Shown: positions 1 to 11,800 of the stretch, one piece after another
Layout of the letters: each line of letters starts with the position of its first letter
Position numbering within the stretch: the stretch's first letter is position 1
Assembly (NCBI RefSeq): GCF_033807715.1
Contig: NC_084599.1
Span: forward strand, 29,968,125-30,032,124
Direction: 5' to 3'
DNA length: 64,000 nucleotides
Origin: Cololabis saira
Taxonomy: Eukaryota; Chordata; Actinopteri; Beloniformes; Belonidae
The notes under the pieces: generated by a model
What the model was told of the DNA's origin: nothing
The model's input: the letters and a program-made list of their open reading frames with translations, nothing else
Databases searched by the model: none
Position numbers and translations under genes: made by a program

Positions 1-852
1 TCTCTGCCATTAATAACCACACCTCAGCTCACGGTCCAGGCCCCAGCGCTTCGCTTGGGATTCTGGCAAGAGATTACACTTATTAACGAAGTCAGCTCAC
101 GTTATCACCCAGATTAGAAGAAATTAAACCGATAACAAACCCTGAGAGACTGGGGTATTGGTTATAACCTTAGAAGCAAGAACCAACTGAAAGGAATTAA
201 TAAAGTGAGTTAACAGGGAGGAATCTTTAAATAACTTTAAATTAAAGATTCAACTTAAAACACAGTAGAGATTAATCTGAGAAGATTAATAACTCACATG
301 GGGTAATCAGCAACAGTTCAATTAATAGAATTAAAGAAATTAAGTCAACCATTACCTTCAGTTAAGTATGGTTGCAAAAGGGAATTAATCAGAGATTAAT
401 AAAATAGTGATCCCTCAATAAAAGTTCAGATTAATACAAATCAGGAACTTACAGCGAGCCAACCATTAGTTTCCATGGAACCTGGTTGCAAGAGGAAATT
501 ACTCAAACAGATTCACAAAAATTGAGTGATAGAAAAAGTTCAGGTTAATAAAATTAACAGAACTTAAAGCAAACCCAACCATTACCTTCAGTGAAGTAAG
601 GTTGCAGAGGAAATCAATCACAAGATTAATAATCGTGTGATGAAAAATAAAAGTTCAAATTAATAAAATTAAAGAACTTAACAAAGCAATCACCCTTTAG
701 TGAGGCGAGGTTGCCATTAGAACAGGGATGTTTTAAAATAACCGTAGGAATCAGATAATGAGGGGGGAAGAAAAAATAAAAATATTTTCTTTCCCGATCA
801 AAATTAATGTTCTGTTATTTCATACAAACTGGCCACAAATATCGTTTCGAGA
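1..852 (-). mobile_element. Internal leader of an LTR retroelement (truncated by window edge)
   Basis: This is the AT-rich region directly downstream, on the minus strand, of the primer-binding site and LTR at 853-2846. No long open frame is visible, so gag and pol, if present, lie outside the window. It contains four diverged tandem units (separate entry). The assignment as retroviral-type leader is inferred from position next to the LTR and PBS; nothing in the stretch identifies the family. Confidence 0.6.
348..720. repeat. Four diverged ~115 bp tandem units in the retroelement leader
   Basis: Related blocks begin near 348, 461, 579 and 689. Each has a core like aaccattaccttcagt, then a ggttgcaa-like block, then attaataaaatta runs and aagttca. 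Spacings are about 113, 118 and 110 bp. Divergence between units points to an old duplication. No coding potential is visible. Confidence 0.7.
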
Positions 853-870
853 GCCTCACACGGGGCACCA
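853..870 (-). other. Candidate primer-binding site, tRNA-Met type
   Basis: On the minus strand the site begins TGGTGCCCC and lies 4 bases after the LTR terminus. The plus strand here (cctcacacggggcacca) closely resembles the 3' end of vertebrate elongator tRNA-Met, which ends in CCTCAGAGGGGGCACCA. A TGG start beside a CA-ending LTR is the standard retroelement arrangement. The tRNA identity is from memory of the tRNA sequence and is less certain than the PBS call. Confidence 0.7.
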
Positions 871-874
871 TTTA

Positions 875-2846
875 TGTTGTGCAACTCAAGGTAGCTTGGC
901 TGTCCAGTTATCAAGGCTAATGATAATTCTATTAAAGAATTATTAATAATTAATAAAGTTGACTATTTATCAAATTGTATTATCAAAAATGATAATTCTC
1001 GTAGGGGCACCACCGCCGGGGCCTTACTTCCGGTGGGATTCGATAACTAACAGCAGAAAATCAGTCTCATTATGATTTGAATTATCCTGCAGAACAGCAA
1101 ATCTTACAGAATAACAGTGAAGGCGTGATATCCGAACACTAGGCTCTGCTTAAACAAATCAATTTGTGACCAAATCTTGCATGAAATAACACAACCACTC
1201 ATAAAGAAATCAATCAGAATTTATTTACATACGGGTGTCAAAAGATGATAAACGCAACACCCAAATAAACCTGATGGCAGAAATGGCTTAAGTATCCATA
1301 AAACAATTAATTAACTAGAAAAACAACAATCAATAAAATGAAACATAAACGTTAAATGCATGGAATGAAAAAGAAAAGAAATCAAGCAATAATAACGAGG
1401 ATACAGAACATCTACAGTTCAAACAGGGTTCCTGTGGTCTTTTAAAGATGGACGCGCCCTCTTGGCCACGTGCAATTAGAACGGATGGTGATCCCGGTGT
1501 TAAACCGTGATCAACTGCAGAAAACAGCGCTTTAAAACATGAATGACTAGCAGAAAGTAGTGACTACAAATTAATGAAAACAGTCCTTATAATGATGGTG
1601 GTGTAATCTCAGCTCTGAACACAGATTTAGCTCTGTAACACTCCCAGTTAAACTCATACACCCAGGTCTCACAATCTCACACACAGTTCTGAACACTCTT
1701 AAATCCTACTGATCACTGCTACGCGGGCTCACGTCTCCTCTGGGATCCGGAATCGGGTGCCTGCGGGTTTGTTGACTGGGTTCGCGGTCCTGCTGGGGTT
1801 TCGCAGTCAGGCTATCGCGTCCCGTCCCTTCCCCTGAAACGGATTAGACAGCGGCGGGGCCGCCTCGTGCCGGGCCGTGGTTCCGGACCAAAACGGAGGC
1901 TCACACGCATTCCTAGGCGCGGCGGGGGGACCGGTATCTCCTTGCCGTGCTTCCCTCTCTGCGCCGGTCGCCGACGCGCGGCCGTCCGGGCCCCGGGAGA
2001 GCTCACGCCGGGCGAGACGCCGGCCGTCCGTCCCCGATCCCTGCGCCGGTTCGCAGACAGGGGCTCGGAGCGGGGAGGGGGGGTTCAGTCAGAGAACTCA
2101 ATCGCAGCTGTGTCCCGATCTGGTTGCCGGGAGCGCGTGGGCGTCGGAAGCTTGGATCTGTGAACTTAAAGAGGAACAGAGTTTAGTGAGAAATCGGAGC
2201 CTCCCGGGGGACCGCGGCTTCAACGGGCTGCAGGTCCAACGGAGCGGCCCGATGGGGCCTTACACCTCCCCCCAGCCGGGGGGAGAAAGGGAGATGGGAT
2301 CTTGGCCCAGAGCCAAACGATCCAGCTCGGATGAGAGGGTGATCAGAAGAGGACTAAGAGGAGCAGCGGCAGGGGTTTTGATCCTACGCGCGCTGCGGTG
2401 ACGTCATCGGTGCCTCATTGCGATTGGATGAACGCCGCTTGTAGGCGCCACCCCCCCCCGCAAGGCATGCTGGGGGTTGTAGTTCAGGCAACAGCGCCAT
2501 TTTATGAGGCACATTAAGGCGGAAAAGGGGGGGTTCAAAGAAGCAGTACCATTTTGAGGTCTGGTTTTGGCTCCGCTGCATCCCGACCCCTGCTTAGGTG
2601 TCATAAAACCCCCAAGGAAGTCTGTTTTCCCTGGCAGAAACCCTGCTGGGTCCTTGTTTTGATCTCCGGCCATGCCGTGGGGGTCGTAAACGGGCTATCT
2701 CGACCCAGGCCGAGATAACCAGGAGTTAGCAGCAGGGGGTCGCAGGACTTCAGGAAGAAGGGGCAAAGTCTGGTTTTACAGGTCCTCAAAATCACAAAAT
2801 ATTCATACATTTATAAGTCCAGATTTCACATGGGCGACGCACAACA
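875..2846 (-). mobile_element. Long terminal repeat (5' LTR) of an endogenous retrovirus or LTR retrotransposon
   Basis: The block is bounded by a perfect 8 bp inverted repeat, tgttgtgc at 875-882 and gcacaaca at 2839-2846, giving the TG...CA ends of an LTR of 1,972 bp. The PBS follows 4 bp away on the minus strand, which sets orientation. The U3-like side (2390-2846) carries promoter motifs (separate entry). A GC-rich CpG-dense segment spans about 1730-2460. A minus-strand AATAAA lies at 1220-1225 and could mark the end of R. An LTR near 2 kb is long; foamy-type and some fish elements have long LTRs, but no coding sequence is present to assign a family. The partner LTR and target-site duplication are outside the window. 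Confidence 0.75.
2399..2485 (-). promoter_or_regulatory. LTR promoter cluster: ZNF143-type site, CCAAT box, CRE
   Basis: Reading the minus strand: 2485-2460 holds ACTACAACCCCCAGCATGCC followed by TTGC, which matches the ZNF143/THAP11 promoter motif; 2427-2423 is a CCAAT box; 2406-2399 is a full palindromic CRE, TGACGTCA. Order and 20-35 bp spacing look like a TATA-less promoter, so transcription probably starts near 2390 and runs to lower coordinates. Motifs are read directly; function is inferred. Confidence 0.6.
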
Positions 2847-3798
2847 ACGGTGAAGAGTACTTTCTCAGGCATTATCCCAAATTATGAAACTATAGGAATA
2901 ATTTAATGTACTTTTTTTTCTGTTGCTTATAATAGCCAGTCCAATTTTGTTAATGAACAACTGGTAAAACAAGGAGTTAATTAATCATTACATGTACTTT
3001 GACTTGTTTCCTCTTTTGCTGTTGTTGCTTAGGGGAGTAGGGTTTGGGCAGTTGTGAAACTTGGGGCAGTTGTCTTATTTGGTGTTGCCGTTGTTGTGGT
3101 TGTAGATATGCTCCAATTTGTAATACTTTCAGAAATAATTGTAGTCATTACTGTGGCAGGAGTTGATGAAGTTCATTCTTTCATGTGTCAACATATAATG
3201 ACTACAACTAGACCATCCCAAGGGCAGACCTTCAAGAAATCTTCTCAAGTAAGAGCTGAACGGTACCAGGAAATGACACGTTACACACTTTCTGGCGACA
3301 GAAACTTACTACACTTCATGAACACCCTGCAGCACAAATGAATCAGCTGGAAATAAAAAAGAAGCCAGCAAGTGTTTAACCCTCAGGCAGGCCATCCCGA
3401 TCATTAATTCTGATCCCCAGAGGGTGCCAATTTCATTTGACAATGGACAATAATCTGCATCTTTACAACATAGATGATCATGTCAGGAATCTTGTTGACC
3501 AAGATGAGCGGGGTAGGGTTGGGTGGGGTTCTTCTTTAGTATATCCCATGTATCCAAGGTTGCCAGTCCAGTTCAGGACCACACATATTATATAGGCAAA
3601 CAAACAACCACTCACATCAACACGAAAATATTCAACATTTACACTGAAAGCAGTCTAAGCCAGAACCTGTGAAACCAGTTCTTTTTGGTACCCTGGAGCA
3701 CAAACAGCTGTAAGTGGAATGTCAATATTCATTTTTATCTAAAGTATCTTTTTGAGTCACCTCATGAATTTATGTCTTCTTCTTAAGGCAGGGACACA
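2847..3798. other. No gene recognised
   Basis: A 95-codon plus frame at 3054-3341 is hydrophobic at its start but has no recognisable domain, no clear splice context and no similarity I know, so I do not call it. The rest is ordinary AT-rich sequence with a short G-rich stretch near 3510-3530. Confidence 0.5.
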
Positions 3799-4172
3799 AG
3801 CCCCTTTCACACAGAGATTCCGCAATATTGGTGTAAAGAAGTCCTGCCAATACGCCGCCTTTGTTGGTTCACACAGTACCATACAACGCCGGCATAACGC
3901 CGCTCCCGTCTGTAAATTCACACAGCATGCCGGCGTTCCGCAATCAGAGGCGTGACGACAGCGTCAGCGTCTAGTGGCATGCCGGCATGCCGGCTGTGTC
4001 ATTCACACAGACCCCGTTTCGTCTCTGTGACGGCTCTGTGACTACCTCCGCTGCCGGCTTATTGGTGGGGCCACTTGGCCCCCCCATTCCGCCTCCGTGA
4101 CTTTCACACAGAACAGCGAGGCGGCTTAAAGGCGCAACGTTCCCGCCTCGAACTGGCTGTGTGAAAGGGGCT
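3799..4172. mobile_element. MITE-like non-autonomous DNA transposon, 374 bp
   Basis: Perfect 16 bp terminal inverted repeats: agcccctttcacacag at 3799-3814 and ctgtgtgaaaggggct at 4157-4172. The TIR core ttcacacag recurs internally several times, and several ccggcat and tgccgg half-palindromes are present. ACA flanks both ends, compatible with a 3 bp target duplication. There is no coding capacity. Superfamily is not certain. Confidence 0.8.
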
Positions 4173-4850
4173 ACACTGACCCGATTATCAGCCGTTGGAC
4201 ACCGTCGGGCAGTCGGTCAAGGTCAGTCAAGGTCGGTGACTCGAGTCGGGTTGGTGGATCCCGTGTGGTCATCCGTCTGCATCTGCGTCTGCGTTCATTT
4301 TGGCCAATTCAACATGTAGAATCCGCCACGAGCTGTCGGCCTCTATGACCAATCTGATTGGTGGAGTGCTAGCCCTTAACTAGCGAATCAGAGTTAACCA
4401 GACATGACAATGTTAAAAATAGCCTACTAGATAAACAGCGATACACGCTGCACTACACTACAGTCTATCGTGGCATCGGTTTTGATTTGGATTGTGTTTG
4501 ACTGTTGTGAACACCAGTATAATTACATTATTAGCCATCGTATTGTAATTTTTTGAAAACACTGGCTGATGACACCAGGCTCTGTTCAGAACTCTAGACT
4601 AGAGCAATCAGTCATTTTTGGTTGTTCTTCTTTCGCTTTCTTTCTGGACGACGTCACAGATTAGCGCCACCTGCAGTTATGGGGACGTATTACACCTCAC
4701 GCAGACGCCGAACGTACGCTCCAGTCGACATCGGGTTGGCGTGTTCAGGTGTATTTTTTTGACCGACTCAGGCAGACAGGAGCCAACTTTCAGTCCAACT
4801 ACTTTTCTGCTGACAGTGGGCCAGTTGGTGTATCCCTTAGTTTGAGATTC
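4173..4850. mobile_element. Possible decayed inverted-repeat element
   Basis: gccgttggac near 4190 and gtcggtcaa near 4210 recur in inverted order as ttgaccgact (about 4758) and cagtccaac (about 4792). The arms match only in short blocks and ends are not precise. This could be an old non-autonomous transposon or chance GC-rich similarity. Confidence 0.3.
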
Positions 4851-4964
4851 CATACTGCTATATTCTCTAGTTTGACCACTAGTTTGTAGTTTTGACTTTT
4901 ATGTAAACAGTAAAATTGCTGATCAGAGCAGAAACCCAAACACTCAGTTAAAAAAAAATTGTGC

Positions 4965-4970
4965 TTTATT
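4965..4970 (-). terminator. Candidate distal poly(A) signal of the mucin-like gene
   Basis: The minus strand reads CAATAAAGCAC, then a T run and a GT-rich stretch (GTGTTTGGGTTT), a textbook polyadenylation arrangement. It is about 0.9 kb past the predicted stop at 5862. Another minus-strand AATAAA at 5525-5530 is a nearer alternative. Confidence 0.45.
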
Positions 4971-5618
4971 GAAAAGCCAACGTTCAACAGGCTGCACCAT
5001 TTGGTGCCCATAATATACAGTGCAGTATCATATGACCTAAATCTACAGTGATAGTGGATAGCTCATTTCATTGTTCAAATGTAAAATATGCCTTTGGGCA
5101 GAATACAACACTAGCAATATACTTTTCTCATGCTTAAGTACTTTCTTTCTTTTTTGATAATTGCTTGTGATATAATCATTATATAACAACATAACAGAGT
5201 ATACAAAAGGAAAGTCACTAAATGTTTTTATATTTAAATTAATAATATGTAACAATGTTAAAATTGCATCTTTGTGATTCAGAGCATCTTAAAATCAATA
5301 TATCAATAAGAAGAATTTCGTTTTACCTAAGATACTGTGATTTTCTGTATATCAAGTCTATACAGTTTGTAACTTTTCTTTTAAAAGAGGCTTCTGTTAT
5401 AGAATTTACTTGCAAACATAAACATAATTTTTCTCTTATACTGTTTCTATGGCTTCCATCGAAGGTCAGATGTGTGCAAAAAAAATTATGAAGGGGTAGA
5501 ATAAACCTTAAATCCAAACTTCTGTTTATTCAAAAACTAATTAGGAGATGCTGATCATAGAAAGTAGAGTTTGTCCACCGATCTGTCCTTCCATCTTCTT
5601 TACCTGTTTCGATCTGAT

Positions 5619-5735
5619 TCAGGGTCATAGGATGGTAAAGCGGCTCCCATCTGTTGTCACGGGAGAGACGCACAGCCTGGTGAAGTCTCCAGTCCATTGC
5701 ATGGCCACACAGACATAGGTACAGTGTATGTTCAT
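5619..5735 (+). repeat. Degenerate fragment of a common teleost interspersed repeat
   Basis: The block reads through cagggtca, cagcctgg and ccagtccattgcatggccac, matching in order the repeat that is better preserved at 12133-12538. It lies in the predicted 3' untranslated region of the mucin-like gene. Confidence 0.4.
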
Positions 5736-5861
5736 GCTGAAACTAGCTAAAAAAAAAAGCATAATTAATATAAAATGCTTCTGCCTCACATTATGTAAAG
5801 AAACACCACCAGAACTTTCTTACATTTCTGTTTCATTTCTGGTTTCTGTACTTACTGTCTT

Positions 5862-8800
5862 CTAATGGGCATCTCTAATTCTCCGAATGTTTGTAACTGT
5901 GACTGTGTGGGCCGTTCCATTCAAGATCTGGTCTCTAAAAAACTATGCAGAGGAAAAGGTGCACAGGTTGATTTCCACCCCACTCTTTATCTTTACATAC
6001 ATTATCACTTAAATGTAAGTAAAGATAATACAGAAAGCCCATTTTTTTTATTTTTTTTTACATACCTGCTCAATGAGGTCAATGATGGTTCCATTGCTGA
6101 GCTCTCCATAAGATTTTAATTGCATGTTTAGGTGTGCTAGATATATCAGACCTAGGATTTAAAAATTATATATTTGTTAATAGGAATAAAACAACAAAAA
6201 AACACAAAAAAATTAACAAAAATAGCTTGCTACTTTACCATCAAATGGTACAAATAATGAATGAAGTGAATAAATGAATAAATGAAATAACAGAGATAAG
6301 ATTTTAAAAAACAAAACAAAAAACAACAACCTGTGGTGTCAGTATACAAATGAGATGCTTTATCACTACCAGTCATGTACCTTGAGTTGTTGTTTCCTCT
6401 TGTTTTGAGGGGGTTGTTGTCACAGTTGCAGCAGGTGTTGTTTCTAGTGTGGTAGTTGTGGTTGGGATTGTAGATGTAGTTGTGATAGGTTTTGTTGTTG
6501 AGGCTTTAGATGTGGTAGGTGGCATTGGGACTACAGTTATAAGTGTTGGTGTTAGGGTTGTAGTTGTAGGAGGTGTAGGTCTCAATGAAACAGCAGTTGT
6601 AACTATTGGTGCTCCAGTTGTAGCTATTCCTGTCGGTGTTGGAGTTGTGGTAGGTGTTGTTGGGGCTGTAGTTGTAACTATTGGTGTTGTAGTTGTGGTA
6701 GGTGTTGTTGAGGCACCAGTTGTAACTATTGATGTTGGGATTGTAGTTGTGGTAGGTGTTGTTGGGGCTCCAGTTGTAACTATTGGTGCTGTAGTTGTGG
6801 GATGTGTTGTTGGGGCTGCAGTTGTAACTATTGGTGTTGGGGTTGTAGTTGTGGTTGATGTTGTTGGGGCGCCAGTTGTAACTATTGGTGTTGGTATTTG
6901 AGTTGTGGGAGGTGTTGTTGGGCCTCCAGTTGTAACTATTGGTGTTGGGCTTGTAGTTGTGGGAGGTGTTGTTGAGGCTCCAGTTGAAACTATTGGGGTT
7001 GTAGTTGTGGGAGGTGTTGTTGGGGATCCAGTTGTAACTATTGGTGTTGGGGTTGTTGTCGTGGGAGGTGTTGTTGGGGCTCCAGTTGTAACTATTGGTC
7101 TTGGTGCTGTAGTTGTGGTTGATGTTGTTGGGGCGCCAGTTGTAACTATTGGTGTTGGGCTTGTAGTTGTGGTAGGTATTGTTGGGGCTCCAGTTGTAAC
7201 TATTGGTGTTGGGCCTGTAGTCGTGGGAGGTGTTGTTGGGGATCCAGTTGTAACTGTTGATGTTGGGGTTGTATTGGTGGGAGGTGTTGTTGGGGCGCCA
7301 GTTGTAACTATTGGTGTTGGGCTTGTAGTTGTGGTAGGTATTGTTGGAGCTCCAGTTGTAACTATTGGTGTTGGGGTTGTAGTTGTGGTAGGTGTTGTTG
7401 GGGCTGCAGTTGTAACTATTGTTGTTGGTGTTGTAGTTGTGGTAGGTGTTGTTGGGGCTCCAGTTGTAACTATTGGTGTTGGGGTTGTAGTTGTGGGAGG
7501 TGTTGTTGGACCTGCAGTTGTAACTATTGGTGTTGGTGTTGTTGGGGCTCCAGTTGTAAGTATTGTTGTTGGGCTTGTTGTTGTGGGAGGTGTTGTTGGT
7601 GTTGTTGAGGCTTCAGTTGTAACTATTGGTGTTGGGGTTGTAGTTGTTGCAGGTGTTGTTGGGGCTCCAGTTGTAACTATTGGTGTTGGGGACGTAGTCG
7701 TGGGAGATGTTGTTGAGGCTCCAGTTGTAACTATTGGTGTTGGGCTTGTAGTTGTGGGAGGTGTTGTTGAGGCTCCAGTTGTAACTATTGGTGTTGGGCC
7801 TGTAGTCGTGGGAGGTGTTGTTGGGGATCCAGTTGTAACTGTTGATGTTGGGGTTGTATTGGTGGGAGGTGTTGTTGGGGCGCCAGTTGTAACTATTGGT
7901 GTTGGGCTTGTAGTTGTGGTAGGTATTGTTGGAGCTCCAGTTGTAACTATTGGTGTTGGGGTTGTAGTTGTGGTAGGTGTTGTTGGGGCTCCACTTGTAA
8001 CTATTGGTGTTGGGGTTGTAGTTGTGGGAGGTGTTGTTGGGGCTGCAGTTGTAACTATTGTTGTTGGTGTTGTAGTTGTGGGAGGTGTTGTTGAGGTTCC
8101 AGTTGTAACTATTGGTGTTGGGGATGTCGTTGTGGGAGGTGTTGTTGGGGACCCAGTTGTAACTATTGGTGTTGGTATTGGAGTTGTGCGAGGTGTTGTT
8201 GGACCTGCAGTTGTAACTATTGGTGTTGGTGTTGTTGGGGCTCCAGTTGTAAGTATTGTTGTTGGGCTTGTTGTTGTGGGAGGTGTTGTTGGTGTTGTTG
8301 AGGCTTCAGTTGTAACTATTGGTGTTGGGGTTGTAGTTGTTGCAGGTGTTGTTGGGCCTCCAGTTGTAACTATTGGTGTTGGGCTTGTAGTTGTGGTAGG
8401 TGTTGTTGAGGTTCCAGTTGTAACTATTGTTGTCGGGGTTGTAGTTGTGGAAGGTGTTGTTGGGCCTGCAGTTGTAGGTATTGTAGTTGTAGTTGTGGCA
8501 GGTGCTGTTGGGCCTCCAGTTGTAACTATTGGTGCTGGGGTTGTAGTAGTGGTAGGTGTTGTTGGCGATCCAGTTGTAACTATTGGTGTTGGGCTTGTAG
8601 TTGTGGGAGGTGTTGTTGGGCCTGCAGTTGTAGGTATTGGAATTGTAGTTGTGGAAGGTGTTGTTGGGCCTGCAGTTGTAGGTATTGTAGTTGTAGTTGT
8701 GGCAGGTGCTGTTGGGCCTCCAGTTGTAACTATTGGTGCTGGGGTTGTAGTAGTGGTAGGTGTTGTTGGCGATCCAGTTGTAACTATTGGTGTTGGGCTT

Positions 8801-11800
8801 GTAGTTGTGGGAGGTGTTGTTGGGCCTGCAGTTGTAGGTATTGGAATTGTAGTTGTGGGAGGTGTTGTTGGGCCTCCAGTTGTAACTATTGGTGCTGGGG
8901 TTGTAGTTGTGGTAGGTGTTGTTGGGGATCCAGTTGTAACTATTGGTGTTGGGCTTGTAGTTGTGGGAGGTGTTGTTGGGCCTCCAGTTGTAACTATTGT
9001 TGTTGGGGTTGTATTGGTGGGAGGTGTTGTTGGGGCGCCAGTTGTAACTATTGGTGTTGGGCTTGTAGTTGTGGTAGGTATTGTTGGGGCTCCACTTGTA
9101 ACTATTGGTGTTGGGGTTGTAGTTGTGGGAGGTGTTGTTGGGGCTGCAGTTGTAACTATTGGTGTTGGTCTTGTGGTAGGTGTTGTTGAGGTTCCAGTTG
9201 TAACTATTGGTGTTGGGGTTGTAGTTGTGGTAGGTGTTGTTGAGGTTCCAGTTGTAACTATTGGTGTTGGGGATGTCGTTGTGGGAGGTGTTGTTAGGAA
9301 CCCAGTTGTAACTATTGGTGTTGGTGTTGTTGGGGCTCCAGTTGTAAGTATTGATGTTGGCGCTGTAGTTGTTGGAGGTGTTGTTGAGGCTCCAGTTGTA
9401 ACTATTGTTGTTGGGGTTGTAGTTGTGGTAGGTGTTGTTGGGCCTCCAGTTGTAACTATTGGTGCTGGGGTTGTAGTTGTGGTAGGTGTTGGTCTTGTGG
9501 TAGGTGTTGTTGAGGTTCCAGTTGTAACTATTGGTGTTGGCGTTGTAGTTGTGGTAGGTGTTGTTGAGGTTCCAGTTGTAACTATTGGTGTTGGTGTTGT
9601 TGGGGCTCCAGTTGTAAGTATTGCTGTTGGGGCTGTAGTTGTTGGGGCTCCAGTTGTAACTATTGTTGTTGAGCTTGTAGTTGTGGCAGGTGTTGTTGAG
9701 GCTCCAGTTGTAACTATTGTTGTTGGGGTTGTAGTTGTGGAAGGTGTTGTTGGGCCTGCAGTTGTAGGTATTGGAGTTGTAGTTGTGGGAGGTGTTGTTG
9801 GGCCTCCAGTTGTAACTATTGGTGCTGGGGTTGTAGTTGTGGTAGGTGTTGTTGGGGATCCGGTTGTAACTATTGGTGTTGGGCTTGTAGTTGTGGGAGG
9901 TGTTGTTGGGCCTCTGGTTGTAACTGTTGGTGTTGTAGTTGTGGTAGTTGTTGTTGTAGCACCAGTTGTAACTATTGATGAGGGGATTGTAGTTGTGGTA
10001 GGTGTTGGGGCTCCAGTTGTAACTATTGGTGTTGGTGTTGTAGTTGTGGTAGGTGTTGTTGGTGTTGTTGGGACTGCAGTTGTAAGTATTGGTGTGAGGG
10101 TTGTACTTGTGGTAGGTGTTGTTGGGGATCCAGTTGTAACTATTGGTGTCGTAGTTGTGGAGGGTATTGTTGGGGCTCCAGTTGTAACTATTGGTGTCGT
10201 AGTTGTGGAGGGTATTGTTGGGGCTCCAGTTGTAACTATCGGTGTTGGGATTGTAGTTGTGGGAGGTGTTGTTGGGCCTCCAGTTGTAACTATTGGTGTT
10301 GGGGTCATAATTAGGGTGATTGTTGTTGTTGGGGGTGCAGTTGTAAATATTGGTGGTGTTGTAGTTGCAGTAGGTGTTGGTGGTCCTGTAGTTGCAACTA
10401 TTGGTGTTGTAGTTGTGGTAGGTGTTGTTGAGGCACCAGTTGTAACTATTGATGTTGGGATTGTAGTTGTGGTAGGTGTTGTTGGGGCTCCAGTTGTAAC
10501 TATTGGTGTTGGGGTCATAATTAGGGTGATTGTTGTTGTTGAGGGTGCAGTTGTAACTATTCCTGTCGGTGTTGTAGTTGCAGTAGGTGTTGGTGGTGCT
10601 GTAGTTGCGGCAGCTGTTGTTGTTGGGGCTGCAGTTGAAACAACTATTGTTGTTGGATCTGTTGATGTAGCAGTTGTTCTTGGTGCTCTAGTTGTAGCAG
10701 TTGTTGTTGCTGGGGCTGTAGTTGCGGTAGCTGTTGTTGTCGGAACTGAAGTGGTGGTAGCTCCTGTAGTAGCAGATGCTATTGCTGTTGTTGGGGCTGC
10801 AGTTGAAGTGTTTGTTGTGGGAGCTGTAGATGTGGCAGCTGTTGTTGTAGTTGCTGTTGAAAAAACTGTTGTTGTTGGAGCTGTTGATGTAGCAGTTGTT
10901 GTTGTGGTTGTGGCAGGTGTTGATGTTGTGGCTACATTTGAAGCAACTATTGTTGTTGGATCTGTTGATGTAGCAGTTGTTCTTGGTGCTCTAGTTGTAG
11001 CAGTTGTTGTTGCTGGGGCTGTAGTTGCGGTAGCTGTTGTTGTCGGAACTGAAGTGGTGGTAGCTCCTGTAGTAGCAGATGCTATTGCTGTTGTTGGGGC
11101 TGCAGTTGAAGTGTTTGTTGTGGGAGCTGTAGATGTGGCAGCTGTTGTTGTAGTTGCTGTTGAAACAACTGTTGTTGTTGGAGCTGTTGATGTAGCAGTT
11201 GTTGTTGTGGTTGTGGCAGGTGTTGATGTTGTGGCTACATTTGAAGCAACTATTGTTGTTGGATCTGTTGATGTAGCAGTTGTTCTTGGTGCTCTAGTTG
11301 TAGCAGTTGTTGTTGCTGGGGCTGTAGTTGCGGTAGCTGTTGTTGTCGGAACTGAAGTGGTGGTAGCTCCTGTAGTAGCAGATGCTATTGCTGTTGTTGG
11401 GGCTGCAGTTGAAGTGTTTGTTGTGGGAGCTGTAGATGTGGCAGCTGTTGTTGTAGTTGCTGTTGAAACAACTGTTGTTGTTGGAGCTGTTGATGTAGCA
11501 GTTGTTGTTGTGGTTGTGGCAGGTGTTGATGTTGTGGCTACATTTGAAGCAACTATTGTTGTTGGATCTGTTGATGTAGCAGTTGTTCTTGGTGCTCTAG
11601 TTGTAGCAGTTGTTGTTGCTGGGGCTGTAGTTGCGGTAGCTGTTGTTGTCGGAACTGAAGTGGTGGTAGCTCCTGTAGTAGCAGATGCTATTGCTGTTGT
11701 TGGGGCTGCAGTTGAAGTGTTTGTTGTGGGAGCTGTAGATGTGGCAGCTGTTGTTGTAGTTGCTGTTGAAACAACTGTTGTTGTTGGAGCTGTTGATGTA

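Noticed and set aside
841..870. Possible tRNA gene, because of a tRNA-like 3' end with CCA
   Set aside because: Nuclear tRNA genes do not encode CCA and no cloverleaf is present upstream; a retroelement primer-binding site explains it.
1812..2401. Several overlapping frames in both strands of a GC-rich block
   Set aside because: They lie inside the LTR CpG-rich region, have Arg/Pro/Gly compositional bias and no family match.
3054..3341. 95-codon frame with hydrophobic N-terminus
   Set aside because: No recognisable family, no clear context, and the hydrophobic stretch comes from GTT-rich sequence.
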